A DNA stretch of 64,000 nt. Source: Notospermus geniculatus (lineage: Eukaryota > Nemertea > Pilidiophora > Heteronemertea > Lineidae). Numbering within the stretch: position 1 is the first letter of the stretch; each line of letters opens with the position of its first letter. The stretch spans positions 243,359-307,358 of the forward strand of contig NMRB01000068.1 of the NCBI GenBank assembly GCA_002633025.1. Direction: 5' to 3'. Under the pieces are notes generated by a model. It saw only the letters and a program-made list of their open reading frames with translations, ran no database searches and had not been told where the DNA came from. Below are positions 26,601-36,563 of the stretch, piece after piece. The translations under genes were made by a program, and so were the position numbers.

Positions 26601-27450
26601 ACCCTAATTCGAAATCCTCTTGATTTGGATATCAGTCCATTTGACAACTAGGCCCAATGTCAATTTCAGTGTCTAATGCCTAGAGTTAGAGCCAAGAACA
26701 TGATTTCCAGTGTCAATCAGTTGACTGTGATCCTGAGTTTTGATAAGACGGACTTGGGCAGCTGTAGCTTGTGTTCATATAAGATGTGATTATGCCTTCG
26801 AAAAAGAATCAGACTGTATCTTCTCTTTTCCCAGGACGGTTCAGGTACCATTGATTTCCGAGAATACGTGATCGGGTTATCACTCATCTCCATGCCAGCC
26901 AACACAGATGAGACGTTACAATTGGCATTCAAGCTGTTTGACGTACACGGGGATGGATTCATCACCCTGCCTGAGCTGACCTCGATCCTTCATCACTCCT
27001 TCAATATGGAAGAGGTGGATGTTTTGAGACTTTTCAATCAAGTTGATGCCAACAAGGATCAGAAGATTACTTACGGTAATGGCCAGTGCATTTATCACCC
27101 AATCGCGAAGTTAAATAGACATGTAATCTCAGATTCTGGCCTATTGCTAACTTAAATGGACGCTAAAAATACCGGTCATACAGTAATTCAGTTCAGACTG
27201 TAATGATTGATTGAAGAACAAGTAGGCATTACTGGAATCTTGTTTGTTTTCAGATGAGTTCAAAGCATATGCAGAAAAGAAACCAGAATATGCCCGGCTG
27301 TTTACCGCCTACCGTGAGCTCCGCGCCAGGGCAGATGAATCTCTCGACATCCCAGACAACGGAAATGGCGGTGTGAGGATGCGCAAGATCAAGAAAATCC
27401 GCAACAGCAACTGTAATCTTGTGGACGTTGGCACTACCAAGCAAGATTGA
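8609..27450 (+). CDS. LPCAT: Lysophosphatidylcholine acyltransferase, LPCAT1/2 type, complete
   Basis: Exons: 8609-8776, 9910-10052, then either 10792-11012 or 16394-16617, then 21223-21396, 24085-24143, 24345-24379, 24613-24667, 25553-25635, 25878-26003, 26363-26510, 26835-27075, 27254-27450. All phases fit, giving 549 or 550 residues (human LPCAT1/2: 534 and 544). The family transfers acyl groups from acyl-CoA to lysophosphatidylcholine at the ER or lipid droplets; LPCAT2 also makes PAF. Visible domains: NPF box in exon 1; membrane segment in exon 2 (IFPIRCLAIVLILLLAWPLA); HX4D motif H146-D151; VFVSREDPNSR (about 187-196); FPEGTCTNRS (219-228); PGVPVQPVCIRYPNRL; DHTYDDCRLM. EF-hand loops start at D403 (canonical), D440 (His at position 3) and D475 (canonical). 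EF-hands separate LPCAT1/2 from LPCAT4. The start is an ATG ATG pair with no in-frame upstream extension. The C-terminus ends TTKQD, only weakly like the KKxx-type ER signal of LPCAT1. Confidence 0.95.
10792..11012 (+). CDS. LPCAT: LPCAT alternative exon 3a, catalytic HX4D motif version A
   Basis: Exon of 221 nt between a tctcttcacag acceptor and a GTATGG donor. It enters in phase 2 and leaves in phase 1. It codes GGFHWIRVIGERASAIKAP and then IAIAPHSSFMDAVVPSGC. The motif HSSFMD supplies the catalytic His and Asp of acyltransferase motif I (H146, D151). The segment aligns residue for residue with exon 3b over its first 47 positions and with the same region of vertebrate LPCATs (GGFHWI, APHSSF.D). 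It ends in DVPIFG, joining to K-LIKYTQPVFVSR in exon 21223-21396. Confidence 0.9.
12038..12794. repeat. Direct duplication, copy 1 (LPCAT intron)
   Basis: Nearly identical to 12796-13371 except for a 176-bp inserted element (12208-12383). The copies are separated by one N at 12795. Confidence 0.95.
12208..12383. mobile_element. MITE with CAG..GCGGATCCAG ends, present in one copy only
   Basis: The ends are CAGACGCGGATCCAG and CTGGATCCGCCCCTG. It is flanked on both sides by GATTC. The empty site in copy 2 reads AACTGATTCTGATAC, so GATTC is the target duplication. A relative is at 3931-4084. CAGGGGCGGATCCAG-type ends are common in animal genomes and often hAT-like. Confidence 0.7.
12796..13371. 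repeat. Direct duplication, copy 2 (LPCAT intron)
   Basis: Second copy of 12038-12794, without the inserted element. It starts immediately after the N. Confidence 0.95.
13493..13561. repeat. Perfect 69-bp palindrome
   Basis: Two 34-bp arms (CTCCTTCTGGGGCTGCTCCG continuing to CTCTAAT) with a single A as centre. No mismatch. It lies 120 bases after the 12796-13371 repeat and next to another foldback at 13583-13733. Confidence 0.9.
13583..13733. repeat. Inverted-repeat element with GGCCTGGTTGCACCAG ends
   Basis: GGCCTGGTTGCACCAG against CTGGTGCAACCGGGCC, with AAGTTAAG/CTTAAGGT-like inner repeats. Confidence 0.7.
13842..13965. repeat. Foldback family C (GGGCCCAAATCCATAAAACC)
   Basis: GGGCCCAAATCCATAAAACC plus TTGCTAG against its complement ending GGATTTGGGCCC. 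Family members at 16747-16858, 53598-53720 and 59511-59720. Confidence 0.75.
16394..16617 (+). CDS. LPCAT: LPCAT alternative exon 3b, catalytic HX4D motif version B
   Basis: Exon of 224 nt after acceptor ttttgattctag, with donor GTAGGT. It enters in phase 2 and leaves in phase 1, exactly like 3a, and is one codon longer. It codes FCLRAIGFVCGFHWVKVTGK, then ASHTSFWDGIVPSC, then VSRIENAEAVILG. The HX4D motif is HTSFWD, again at residues 146-151. The parts RAIGF and SRIENA resemble vertebrate LPCATs more than 3a does, so neither copy looks decayed. Using both exons, or neither, shifts the frame. It is open throughout, with good splice sites, so I read it as a functional alternative, not a pseudo-exon. 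Confidence 0.85.
16747..16858. repeat. Foldback family C, second copy, abutting another foldback
   Basis: GGGCCCATATTCATAAAATC against GCAAGGTTTTATGAATGTGG. It ends at the first base of the next inverted repeat (16859-17003). Confidence 0.75.
16859..17003. repeat. Foldback with 33-bp arms (GGGCCATATTTATGAAGCC)
   Basis: GGGCCATATTTATGAAGCCT and on through TCGCAACTTTGC, repeated inverted at 16971-17003. It lies just after LPCAT exon 3b. Confidence 0.8.
17589..17713. repeat. Short tandem repeat, TTACTGAATTTTTGTTATAC type
   Basis: Four imperfect copies of a unit like TTACTGAATTTTTGTTATAC plus ATTAG, with a TTACTG-rich spacer. It lies in the LPCAT intron after exon 3b, just before a single N at 17756. 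Confidence 0.7.
18690..18782. mobile_element. Mariner-like mini-element with TACAGGGTGGGCCAGAGAAA ends
   Basis: TACAGGGTGGGCCAGAGAAA against TCTCTGGCCCACCCTGTA, with the arms continuing through ACAATAG. TA at the ends fits Tc1/mariner insertion; the class is inferred. Confidence 0.65.
19026..19135. repeat. Foldback with GGGCCCATATTCATAAAACT arms
   Basis: The left arm continues into ACTTACGTCTAAGTGTGA; the right arm is its complement ending TTTTATGAATATGGGCCC. It shares the outer ends with family C but has a different core. Confidence 0.75.
19649..19732. repeat. Foldback family B, copy 2
   Basis: CATCCTCCCACAGCAGGGGT against AACCCTGCTATGGGAGGATG, with a short loop around TGAAGAGG. In the LPCAT intron. 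Confidence 0.75.
19765..19851. mobile_element. Second copy of the GGTGATTTC foldback
   Basis: Same arms and centre as 59568-59654, in the LPCAT intron. The flanks read ACATTG and CAATGT, extending the palindrome by chance or by target choice. Confidence 0.75.
20129..20303. mobile_element. MITE with GTGGAACCTCTCTATTAAGG ends
   Basis: Starts CAGTGGAACCTCTCTATTAA and ends AAAGAGAGGTTCC, with several GTGTCCTTAA repeats inside. A relative is at 49722-49885. The ends resemble pogo/Tigger-type MITEs; the class is inferred. Confidence 0.6.
21393..21660 (+). repeat. Diverged tandem copies of the LPCAT exon 4 donor region
   Basis: The exon end plus intron start (CCAGGTAAGCTTTGAATCC at 21393) recurs as CCAGGTAAACTATGAACCC at 21521 and TCAGGTAAGCTTTGAATCC at 21633. 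In between are repeats of the form AAAAGTGTTTGGAAATG.TCAG. Each copy keeps a consensus-like 5' splice site, so the intron begins with decoy donors. Confidence 0.6.
22103..22814. repeat. Direct duplication, copy 1 (LPCAT intron)
   Basis: Nearly identical to 22816-23534, separated by one N at 22815. It contains a foldback at 22541-22711. Confidence 0.95.
22541..22711. repeat. Inverted-repeat element with TGCCCGTTGTACACG ends
   Basis: TGCCCGTTGTACACGTAGGA against TCCTACCGTGTACAACGGGC; present in both duplicate copies (also 23260-23430). Confidence 0.7.
22816..23534. repeat. Direct duplication, copy 2 (LPCAT intron)
   Basis: Second copy of 22103-22814; few substitutions and short indels. It contains the same foldback at 23260-23430. 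Confidence 0.95.
25244..25361. repeat. Inverted-repeat element with GGGCCGACCGCACAGAAAGT ends
   Basis: GGGCCGACCGCACAGAAAGT plus CCGATAGTG against CACTATCAGACTTTCTGTGT plus GGTTGGCCC; in the LPCAT intron before exon 25553-25635. Confidence 0.65.
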
Positions 27451-27981
27451 CATCAGGCTACCCGTAACTATTTGGAACAGGGCGTCCAGGCGTAATTTTG
27501 TCTGGGTGGAATCGTCATCAGAAGTGTTACTTTGAAAATCTTTTAAGAGCAGCGCAGGATGTTATGATGGTGTGGACATTCTCCCCAAGTAGGTCTGGTT
27601 TGAGAGTCCATTTGACTGCGGTAGGAGCACCAAGCCCTTGAGAGTCAGTAAACAGCTGTGAGGTTATCTGTGGATATGTGTCAAACTCGTTCTCTTGCTA
27701 ATGATTTCTTAAACCGAAGATAAAGTCTTCCACTTTTGTAATGAACTATTAATGAACCATTGATTGGTTCTGATACACCCACCATGTGTTGTTCCACTTC
27801 CAGACAAGAACCCATAGTGACAGATGATATATAACTCAATCTACTGACGATTTTGCAAACAATTTGCTTGTACTCAAGAAACCCTCATCTTTGGATTAGA
27901 TTTAGAATATAATGGAATCAGGGATTTGAACCCATGATCTCTAGCATATGGCACCCATGGCAGCATTAGGGACCACAGCAC

Positions 27982-28481
27982 CAGGGTTATATCTAGGCCA
28001 TTTTAGAGCGGCGGTACGCCGTGCCGCCGAGAGGGGGCACCGCTGTGCCCTTTTTGAACCCCCTAGGGCGCCGCTCTGCCCCAAAAAAAAGGTTTTAGTA
28101 CCTTCCAGACCCTCGGCCATGGTCCCTTTTGGTCGTATCACCTTAAGGGCGGCGCACACGAGCGACAATTTTGACCGATTTGTCGGCCGACTTGGCTTCC
28201 GACCGCCAAAGCGACAAGATTTGGCGCTTCTGATTGGCTGATGTCTAGTCGCACCACGAGTCTCGTCGGCGGTCGCCCAGATTTAGTCGCTCGTGTGCGC
28301 CGCCCTTTAGAAACTGCCTTAAATTGGCTGTTGACTGGAGTTATAAAGACATTTTTAACTGACAAGCCTCTCAAATTCTGTTAGTAGAAATGTCGCGAAT
28401 AAAAAGTGCCCTTTTCTAGGTTGAAGTGCCCTTTTCACAAAGTTTGCACCGTGCCCTTCTGAAATCCTAGATATAACCCTG
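27982..28481. mobile_element. Non-autonomous DNA transposon with 16-bp terminal inverted repeats
   Basis: The ends are CAGGGTTATATCTAGG and its exact complement CCTAGATATAACCCTG. CAGGG ends resemble hAT-type elements. I could not define a clear 8-bp target duplication. It holds a second inserted element at 28145-28307 and no transposase. Confidence 0.65.
28145..28307. mobile_element. PIF/Harbinger-like MITE nested in another element
   Basis: The terminal repeat AGGGCGGCGCACACGAGCGA has a matching inverted copy ending at 28306-28307. Both sides are flanked by TTA, the 3-bp target type (TWA) of PIF/Harbinger elements. About 160 bp, no coding capacity. It lies inside the element 27982-28481, so it inserted later. 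Confidence 0.7.
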
Positions 28482-29292
28482 AGCGCTCGCGTCTGAACTA
28501 AATCCCCATCTGCGAAGTAGATGGTTCAATAGCCAGTGCCATTCAAAGAGTCCCTCGATCCCCTGCCATATCCATCTTTGGTTACTTTCTTGTAGAAAGC
28601 TATCGACACATTAGGAATATCTACAGAGAAGTAGGCCGACTTCTTGCTGTTTATTGACTGTCTTGGGTGCTCTGAATTCAGGCAGTCTTGAGATTATTCC
28701 TAAACTCTCGAACGAGTCCTGCTTGGTGGCCTGTGGACAAGATGAGCGTTTAACTACGCTCTCTTTGGCTATGATTGGGATGGAAGTTGTTGTTGAGCCA
28801 TGACTTTCTTCCCTTGAGTCTCCGCGACACACTCGTCAAGCATCCTGCCGATTCAGATGTTTCGGTGTTTATTGTATGAGATTTGTTTACAAATGTTTTG
28901 CCAATAATCGGTTCATTTTCCTGTTTGAGAATTTATATCAGTTTGGGACTAATTGGTTTGTGCTGAGATGTGTTGTACAGATTCCACTTGACAAGAATTA
29001 ACTCTGTATTCTATTTCTACTCCCTACCGTCAATACCAGAACCAGAAGCTGATATGTTCCGTTCAGAAGTACTTAAATTGTGTACCGGTAATGCATGAGT
29101 TTGCATCACTACCTTGGAATACATGTACATGTAGTTTGTGATGGGTACCTTCAACTAGGGAACATTCTTTTGTATAATTATTCAGATTGGACGAAGATGT
29201 GACTGAAACGTAAGAAAGGAGTCAGTTCAGTTTCAATTTACCTGTTGTCTTTAACTGCAAAGGTTGTGTGGCTCTTTCAAGGCCTAATTCAG

Positions 29293-29402
29293 CATCCTCC
29301 CATACCAGGGCTTCGGTCTCGCTCCTCTTCATACACTCGCACAGTGAGTGGATGAAGACTCCACAAGAGGAGCGAGCTAAAAACCCCTAGTGTTGGAGGA
29401 TG
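29293..29402. repeat. Foldback family B, copy 3
   Basis: CATCCTCCCATACCAGGGCT against AACCCCTAGTGTTGGAGGATG; the inner arms are GCTCCTCTTCAT and GAGGAGCGAG. Confidence 0.7.
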
Positions 29403-30431
29403 TGTAAATTCAGTGATTGTGTTGTGTGCCATTATTGGAGATGTTAACTTGATATCCTTTTTCATGAAGTGTGTATATCCTCATACTGTGTTGAGTTGTG
29501 ACTTCCGTGGTTCTTCCTGGTGATGTACTAAGATCTGTCTGTAGGAAATCGACTTCATTTTAGAGCATGGTTTGTGCTGAGTTTGCTGTAGTTGGATACG
29601 TCCCTCATCCTTGCATCAGAGTGGGTTGAGCCTTGCTCAAAGAGGAATACATGTATACACTTAAAGAAAAGATACATACATTGCATACCCTTAATTCTAG
29701 TTTATACAGAAGGGACGCTGAAATTACATGTAAGCCATCAGGACTTGAAAACATCTCCTGGTGTACAACCACTGGTTATTGATTATTTGCTTAATCCTAG
29801 GTTGAGAACAAGTTGTAGAAGTGTACATGTACATGTATTTAATTATTCTTGTGGATCACATCTTAATATTGCTATTTTGTAACTAGTACATGTCCATCTT
29901 GTTAACAGTTGAAATATTTTGTAGTTAAACTAACACGGCTGATGAAAAGTTTTTGTGTACTTAATATGTCACGCTTCTTTAGAGGTTTCATGTACAAATG
30001 ATTGCACAAAGCTGACTTTTTCCATCGTTCATAATCTGTCCATCTCACGGTATGGAAAGTGAGTGAGCAGTTAGAAGACGGGGTGTGATTAACAACTGTT
30101 ATGAGTATACAGAACCTGTCATCTCTCTTGTCATGTAGCACTTGACATGCTTGATAGGTAAACAAACTAACTAAAGTAAAGGTCTCATCTGATGATTCTG
30201 CAAATGAAGAAAATGTGTTAATTTGATAACTCGATGTTTTCTGTGATTTTAACTTATTGAAAAAATGAAGTACAATGCATTTTAATTTATTGCAAATTTA
30301 AATTGGCTTCATTCATATTTTGATGTTATTCAATTGTGTAAAAAGCATTCCCTGATATGTTTATGGTGTATTTGTTAATTCCTGGAGGACAAAGTGCATC
30401 TCAAAAATTTATCTGTGGTTTTATTAGTCGG

Positions 30432-30660
30432 AAATGATCTGAACCTTTAATCCTGAAATGATCTGAACCTTCAGTCGTGAAGTGATCTGACCTTCATTCG
30501 GGAAGTGATCTGAACTTCAGTCCTGAAATGATCTGAATCTTCAGTCCTGAAGAGATCTGAACCTTCAGTCATGAAATGATCTGAACCTTCTGTCCTGAAA
30601 TGATCTAAACCTTCAGTCCTCAAAAGATCTGAACCTTCATTCCTGAAATGATCTGAAATC
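30432..30660. repeat. Minisatellite, about 24-bp unit, about ten copies
   Basis: Imperfect tandem repeats of the unit GATCTGAACCTTCAGTCCTG plus AAAT, varying by a few bases per copy and one or two by length. It is non-coding and downstream of LPCAT. Confidence 0.85.
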
Positions 30661-31308
30661 TCAAATTCTCTTTTGTCGAAACAAGATTTTCACTCAGTGT
30701 TTAAGCGATCTGAATTGAATAGTTCTGAATATCTACCAGTGGAGGTCTGGCATTTAATTTCTGATCTTCTGTCCCAGAAGATGCTGTAGTTTCAGTTCTG
30801 ACCTTCTTTCCTAAGATTTGGCAGTTGCCAGTGCATTTCTGATGGCTGTTCGTTACTCCACCAAGGTCTTAAGACGGCCTGTTCTGAGTAGTTGTGGGTT
30901 GATACAAGAAGTGAAGTTGTAAAAAACTTCCCAAAATTTTTGTGTGTTTTGGTTTTCAGACACTCATTTTGACTTACCGTTGCCAATATTTGTGGCACGT
31001 GACAAGTGTTGTGCTAAAATTCATTAGGCCTGCCAAGGTTTGATGTAATATAGTATTTTTATCACCTCAACTTTAAAGAATCCTCTATATTGAATGTGTA
31101 AATCTTAAAGGATGTCTAGTTCTCTACCTTTTGGATGTTTAGAAGATTTACATGTAATTGGTACCGGTAAGAATCTGCAAATGAAACAAGTTGTTGAAGT
31201 TGAGTCTACCAACACACTAACGTCAGAGAAAAAAACAAAATTGTTTGACTGAAGTTTTCATGTTGACTTTGTCGTGATATCCTTCCTATCTTTTGGGAAA
31301 AATTTCAA

Positions 31309-31516
31309 ATATGTGACCCTCACCCACAAAACCAGTCGGAAGTCACACAGAAAATGAGCCCAAAACAATCTGAGATGACACCAGGAGATAAAGAAAGAAA
31401 TAGAATCACTCAGATTTCACAATAGACAGACAATACTGAAATTGACAGATAATTCATTCCCAACCTGCCAACCTCAGAGCGACTTCCGACTGGTTTTGTG
31501 GTGGAGGGTCACATAT
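31309..31516. mobile_element. MITE with ATATGTGACCCTC ends
   Basis: ATATGTGACCCTCACCCACA, then AAACCAGTCGGAAGTC, against GACTTCCGACTGGTTTTGTG, then GTGGAGGGTCACATAT. About 35-bp terminal repeats, 208 bp, no coding capacity. Confidence 0.75.
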
Positions 31517-33037
31517 TAAGATTAAGATATCAGTTTTGAAGAATTTTTCATGTCGTCAAAACTTGACTTCATGCAGTCTAAATATCACTAACTTATTACA
31601 TACGATGTTGTTTTAAAAGAACGTTGGATGGAAAATGTTGTAAAGACCGTACCAGTTTGTTGGTGAATACTGTTGGTGACTCTGTGTGATAATGACTGTG
31701 GCTTCCTACAGTGATTTTTTGTGACCAAGTGAGTCATTTTTACATGAATTTTGGTGTTTTTGCTGATTTCATAGCATAATGGTGCAATACGTGTAGTGAG
31801 TAGTGTAAATTGTACATATTCTGTGGTTGTTGTGTGACAGATGACCAGCCAGATTTAGCCAGGTTTATTTTTGTCAAAGTTCAGGTGAGACCTAACCGTT
31901 CAAAGTCAGCCTCTAAAATAGTCAATTTCGCTGTCAACAATTTGATATCCGAGAAATTGTTGTTGATTTTGTTCATGATTTTGGTTTCCAACACTTGAGG
32001 AGATAGGGGTTATCAGTCATGTCAGTAGGTTGCATTCTTAGCCCTTGTTCGACTTGCATGTATTTTATTCCAGATTCAACAAAGGAACATTCCACATTGA
32101 TAAACGAAAACATAAAAGTACTTTTGCATTCTTTGTGAGACAAAGATTCAAAAATTACCAAACACACAGGGAAATGATTTTGGCCATACACACATGTAGT
32201 ACTGTCATGTCTAAATCTGACATGCTGGAGACTTTGGAGCAGCTATTTTGTTGCCACTGGTTTCAAGATCTCTCCATAGAATGTAACTAAGAGGTCAACA
32301 TGGTCAATCCTTGACGCAGTGGTACTGTCGATGATGATGTGTTGAATACTGATTCCCTGTGTGAGAATCTCAAACCAGAGTTTATGAAAATTTGAAGATC
32401 CTGTTGACAGGATTTCATCAGCTGTCCTTGCTCTGAATGCACCCTAAAACACCATCCTGACTTATCTGTGGTTGACGCTCACTCCCAACGTCACCGCACA
32501 CAAACGCTGAAGTAGGGAGCTCAGCAACCACAACAAATGGTGATGTAGGGAGCGAGTGCTAAGAACCATGGATTACCTCAGAATGTCGAAAACTGTCTTC
32601 CCACTGGCACAATCGCTACAGCTTCGGTCATTTTCATTATGAATTATTTTGTGGTTTTACAAAGTGTCTGGCTTTCCATATTGTGAGTGTGAAATAAGAC
32701 AAGTGCTTATAGTGATAGCAGTGATGTTTTTCTTACCCAGTTCCAGATGTTCTTTATTTTGATCAGTGGGACCTTGGCCTCGTGTGATGTTTACTGATGA
32801 AAAGAACCAGTTATTTTGTGAAATGCCTGCCGTACGGGTTCATGTTTCTCATCCCAGTATCTGAATACTTACATATATACATGTGGCCCTATACATTTAA
32901 AGCCCTATAGGCCCTGAATCTGAATATCCCGAATATCGTATAAAAAATTCAACTGTGTACGGCGGGCATAAGCATTGAATGCATTCTGTTGTGAATCATT
33001 ACCTAGGGACCATATTTCTGCATCCTGAGGTAGTCAG

Positions 33038-33107
33038 TGGTTCTTGCTTGCTTGCTCTGCCTTGGCATGCGTGTGTGTCATGACGAAGGGAGCGAGCGCT
33101 AAGAACC
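33038..33107. repeat. Foldback family D (GGTTCTTAGCGCTCGCTCCC)
   Basis: GTGGTTCTTGCTTGC against GGAGCGAGCGCTAAGAACCA. Relatives at about 32469-32566, 52362-52435 and 58302-58375. Confidence 0.55.
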
Positions 33108-33752
33108 ACTGAGATTCTCAAGATGCATTTCTGCCAAAATTGACAAGTTCCTGTCCAAGAACTGGTCCACTTGGCCTGACCTGATTGTGACAGAACCAAA
33201 CAGTTCAATTTACATAACTATTATTTTGAATGTTTTTGTTAGTGTCAGTTAGTGACATGACAGAGGAGACATGTGGAGTTATTTTAGTTCGTCAAGCATT
33301 GATAGGGGGCAGTCACCATACTCACATGATTTAATGATACATGAACTTTCTTTCACAACTGGATGCGTCACAATTTGTATTCCATGATGCATGTTGATAT
33401 GAAAGTTGAAATTCATTTTGCACTTCATAATACAGAGACCGGAATGAAATGATTCAAGTTCCTTGATGCTAATAATGAAGTTTGGGGGGGGGGGGGTGCT
33501 TTGCTTGATTCCATCGATGTGAATAATTCCACTGTCTGTTTCATGACCCCATTCCGATCACCACTGTAGGGTCAAGCCCAGACAAACCTCTACCAAGGAG
33601 GTTTTAATAAGACAGTGTGTCGAAGTCTTCGAACCTCTCATCATGAACTTTGCCACGTAACCTGCATGCCTCCTGTCTCTAGTAGTAGCTAGTCATTAGT
33701 GTAAGTTTGTTTTGCAAGTTTGAATGAGTTTCACATGGGATTATGTGTTGGG

Positions 33753-34147
33753 GTACTTTTGTTAGTTACTATTTCTTTGCCTCCAACTATACTAAGAAGA
33801 TGAGGGGCCAACCTTCCGAATACCTGCTGAAAAGTGTGATGGGTTGACTCAGTTCATTTTGAGAAGATTGAATTCAAATATTCCGTAGTTCACATTTTTT
33901 TTATCTGGGTCTCTAGTCTTGTTTTGCTTGTGATTCGCGATGCCAAGTTGGAATTTCAACCTGGGCCTTCCTCACAGATTCATACGACGCTATGAACTCC
34001 CAAATTTTCTCAAGCTCAATATTTCTACATAAGAAGTGTTGTAAACACAAAATATGAAGTGGCAAGAATTCCTTCCACATTTTTATTTATTATTTCATTG
34101 ATTAAGAACTCCTAAGTCCTGTATCTGATAACTTTTGACATAATTTT
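33753..34147. repeat. Direct duplication, copy 1
   Basis: About 395 bp, nearly identical to 34149-34543, separated by one N at 34148. Confidence 0.95.
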
Positions 34148-34148
34148 N

Positions 34149-34543
34149 GTACTTTTGTTAGTTACTATTTCTTTGCCTCCAACTATACTAAGAAGATGAG
34201 GGGCCAACCTTCCGAATACCTGCTGAAAAGTGTGATGGGTTGACTCACTTCAGTTTGAGAAGATTGAATTCAAATATTCCGTAGTTCACATTTTTTTGAT
34301 CTGGGTCTCTAGTCTTGTTTTGCTTGTGATTCGCGATGCCAAGTTGGAATTTCAACCTGGGCCTTCCTCACAGATTCATACGACGCTATGAACTCCCAAA
34401 TTTTCTCAAGCTCAATATTTCTACATAAGAAGTGTTGTAAACACAAAATATGAAGTGGCAAGAATTCCTTCCACATTTTTATTTATTATTTCATTGATTA
34501 AGAACTCCTAAGTCCTGTATCTGATAACTTTTGACATAATTTT
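34149..34543. repeat. Direct duplication, copy 2
   Basis: Second copy of 33753-34147 with a handful of base changes. Confidence 0.95.
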
Positions 34544-36415
34544 GTAAAGCATACTTGTGTTGAATTCACAGTATGGTCTACTATAAGAGCTCTGTGTCTG
34601 ATGTCCTCACTTAGGGTTTGCTCCAAATGACAACGAACAGGGGACATCATTCCCAACCAAGTCAACCAATGTCCTCCTCTTGCAGGTTGCCAGCACCATT
34701 GGCCAAATTTCTTCCTTTCTTACACATTCAGATTGTTGGTCTACTATGAAAGGCAACCCTAATATTATCCACTGAGATGCCAGTAAGGGACATTTCCGTG
34801 AGTGATTGGGTCTCCCCGCTAGTCATTGGACTTGTCCTTGCGAGCCACAGTGTGGACTCTTCCAAATGACAGTCATGAGCTTATGTGGCTAACACAGAAA
34901 CTGTCAGCAACATACTACGTCAATTAAATTAAATTAAATTATTCAGACCCCGCTTTTCTTCTAGCAGATATCTGTTATGTCTTGCCATCAAGTCCTGCTT
35001 AAATGAGCTCTCCGTTCAAAACTGAAAATCAAGCGGCATCAACATTCCTGAGCACCTGTCCTACCCACCTTCAGAAACATTCTCAACCCAAACCATAACC
35101 CTGCATCATTGAGAGTCATTTTGTATTGTTTTCTTCTGAAGTGTGATGTTTTAAAACGTATGGTTTATTTTCTAAGATGGGTGAATACCTTGTGTTCTGT
35201 GTCTAACAATGGTCTCAAAAACTTTTGGATATTTTGAAATTTTGGATTCAATATGCCAATTAAATGTAAATGTAACATACCTGAATTGAAATAAATTAAT
35301 GCACCATTTTCAAAAGGACTGTGTCATCCATCATTTGAGAGTCCCTCCTGTGTGTCCCCAATTGGTGATATTGGAAATCTAAGTAACTGACATGACTCCT
35401 GATGGTCTGGACCAAGCAGGTAAAATTTTGTCCACATAGGCCCGTAAATAATGGAAGTCCAGGTTTTGTAGGGTCTGAGTGGACGTCCCCACTTGACACA
35501 CACTATATAAAGTAGTGGTGAGTGTGGGTGTTTTCTTTTGTACCATTCGTGGACTTGAGTGTGAAAAAGTCCCAAATTAATGCCTGCCGAATAACACCAA
35601 ACGTCATGCAGTGTCAATATCATAGTTGGCAAGTAGGCCTAGTGTTCCCATTTGGATAGGATCAAATCTAATGTCCCCAGTTTGTTGATTTGTGACGGTA
35701 TAAATGTTTTTTCAGCCTTTTTTCTGTGTGACTCCCATTGTTTGGAACACACTGGGAAACATACTCGCTGTTTCTCTGTGTGTCGCCCATTGTCAAGTTG
35801 CGGCTTCCGCCAATCTAGTGTAAGATCACACTGGCATGCGGGTCACACTGAAAAACGCTAAAACGGCAATGTCATTTCTATTACCCATGTGCATAAACGA
35901 GGACTTGTCCCCATTTGTGTCATATCGAAGCAATGTCTCCATTTGACACTGATAGGCCTACCCGCCTACATGTACGGGTGCGTTTTGTGTGTGTGTGTGT
36001 GGGGGGGGGCGGCGACGTAGATATAATGAGTGCTTAGAACCCCTCACTAATCTCCTGTGCAGAGTGGAGGAAGGGTGTATGGGTTAATCGGGTTCTAAAT
36101 TCCAGAGTTTGGAGAGTTCGTCCTCTGTAAAGCTAAGGAACCATCCTACTATTATACTAAGTAAAACAGTTTTGTTAGGTAAACAAACGGTGCTGAGTCA
36201 TTGTTGACGTTAGAGTCGCGTGGGTCTTGTTTATGTTACACAACCTTCGATTATCTGATCAAATCGATTGCTGTTTCTTTGATATTTTATTCTTGGCCAC
36301 AAGGCTTTGATTGGTGTGAAAAGGTACAGAGGAAATTTCCTATGACCTCTTGATTCAGAGTAACTATCAAAAGTGCTCTTTGCCTCAGAGGGAAATTGAA
36401 CAACGTCTTTATATA

Positions 36416-36563
36416 TAGGCGTCTCCACACGTTTTCTCGCGGGAGTTGGCAACTATGGACAGGTTCTCTGGTCAAGGCGTCAGCCGAAAGGAAACCAACA
36501 ATGGTGAATTGCCCATTGAGCCCCAACTCGCGCGAGAACAACTCTCACGTGGAAGAGCGCCTC
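36416..36563. mobile_element. MITE family A, second copy
   Basis: GGCGTCTCCACACGTTTTCT at one end and ACTCTCACGTGGAAGAGCGC at the other, with GAATTGCCCATTGAG inside, as in 2650-2829. Confidence 0.65.

Noticed and set aside
27912-27960. tRNA-like B box (reverse of GGGTTCAAATCCC) near the LPCAT 3' end
   Set aside because: No cloverleaf or A box at the right distance; at best a decayed tRNA-derived SINE. A similar weak match lies near 7190-7255, and an A-box-like stretch near 63440.
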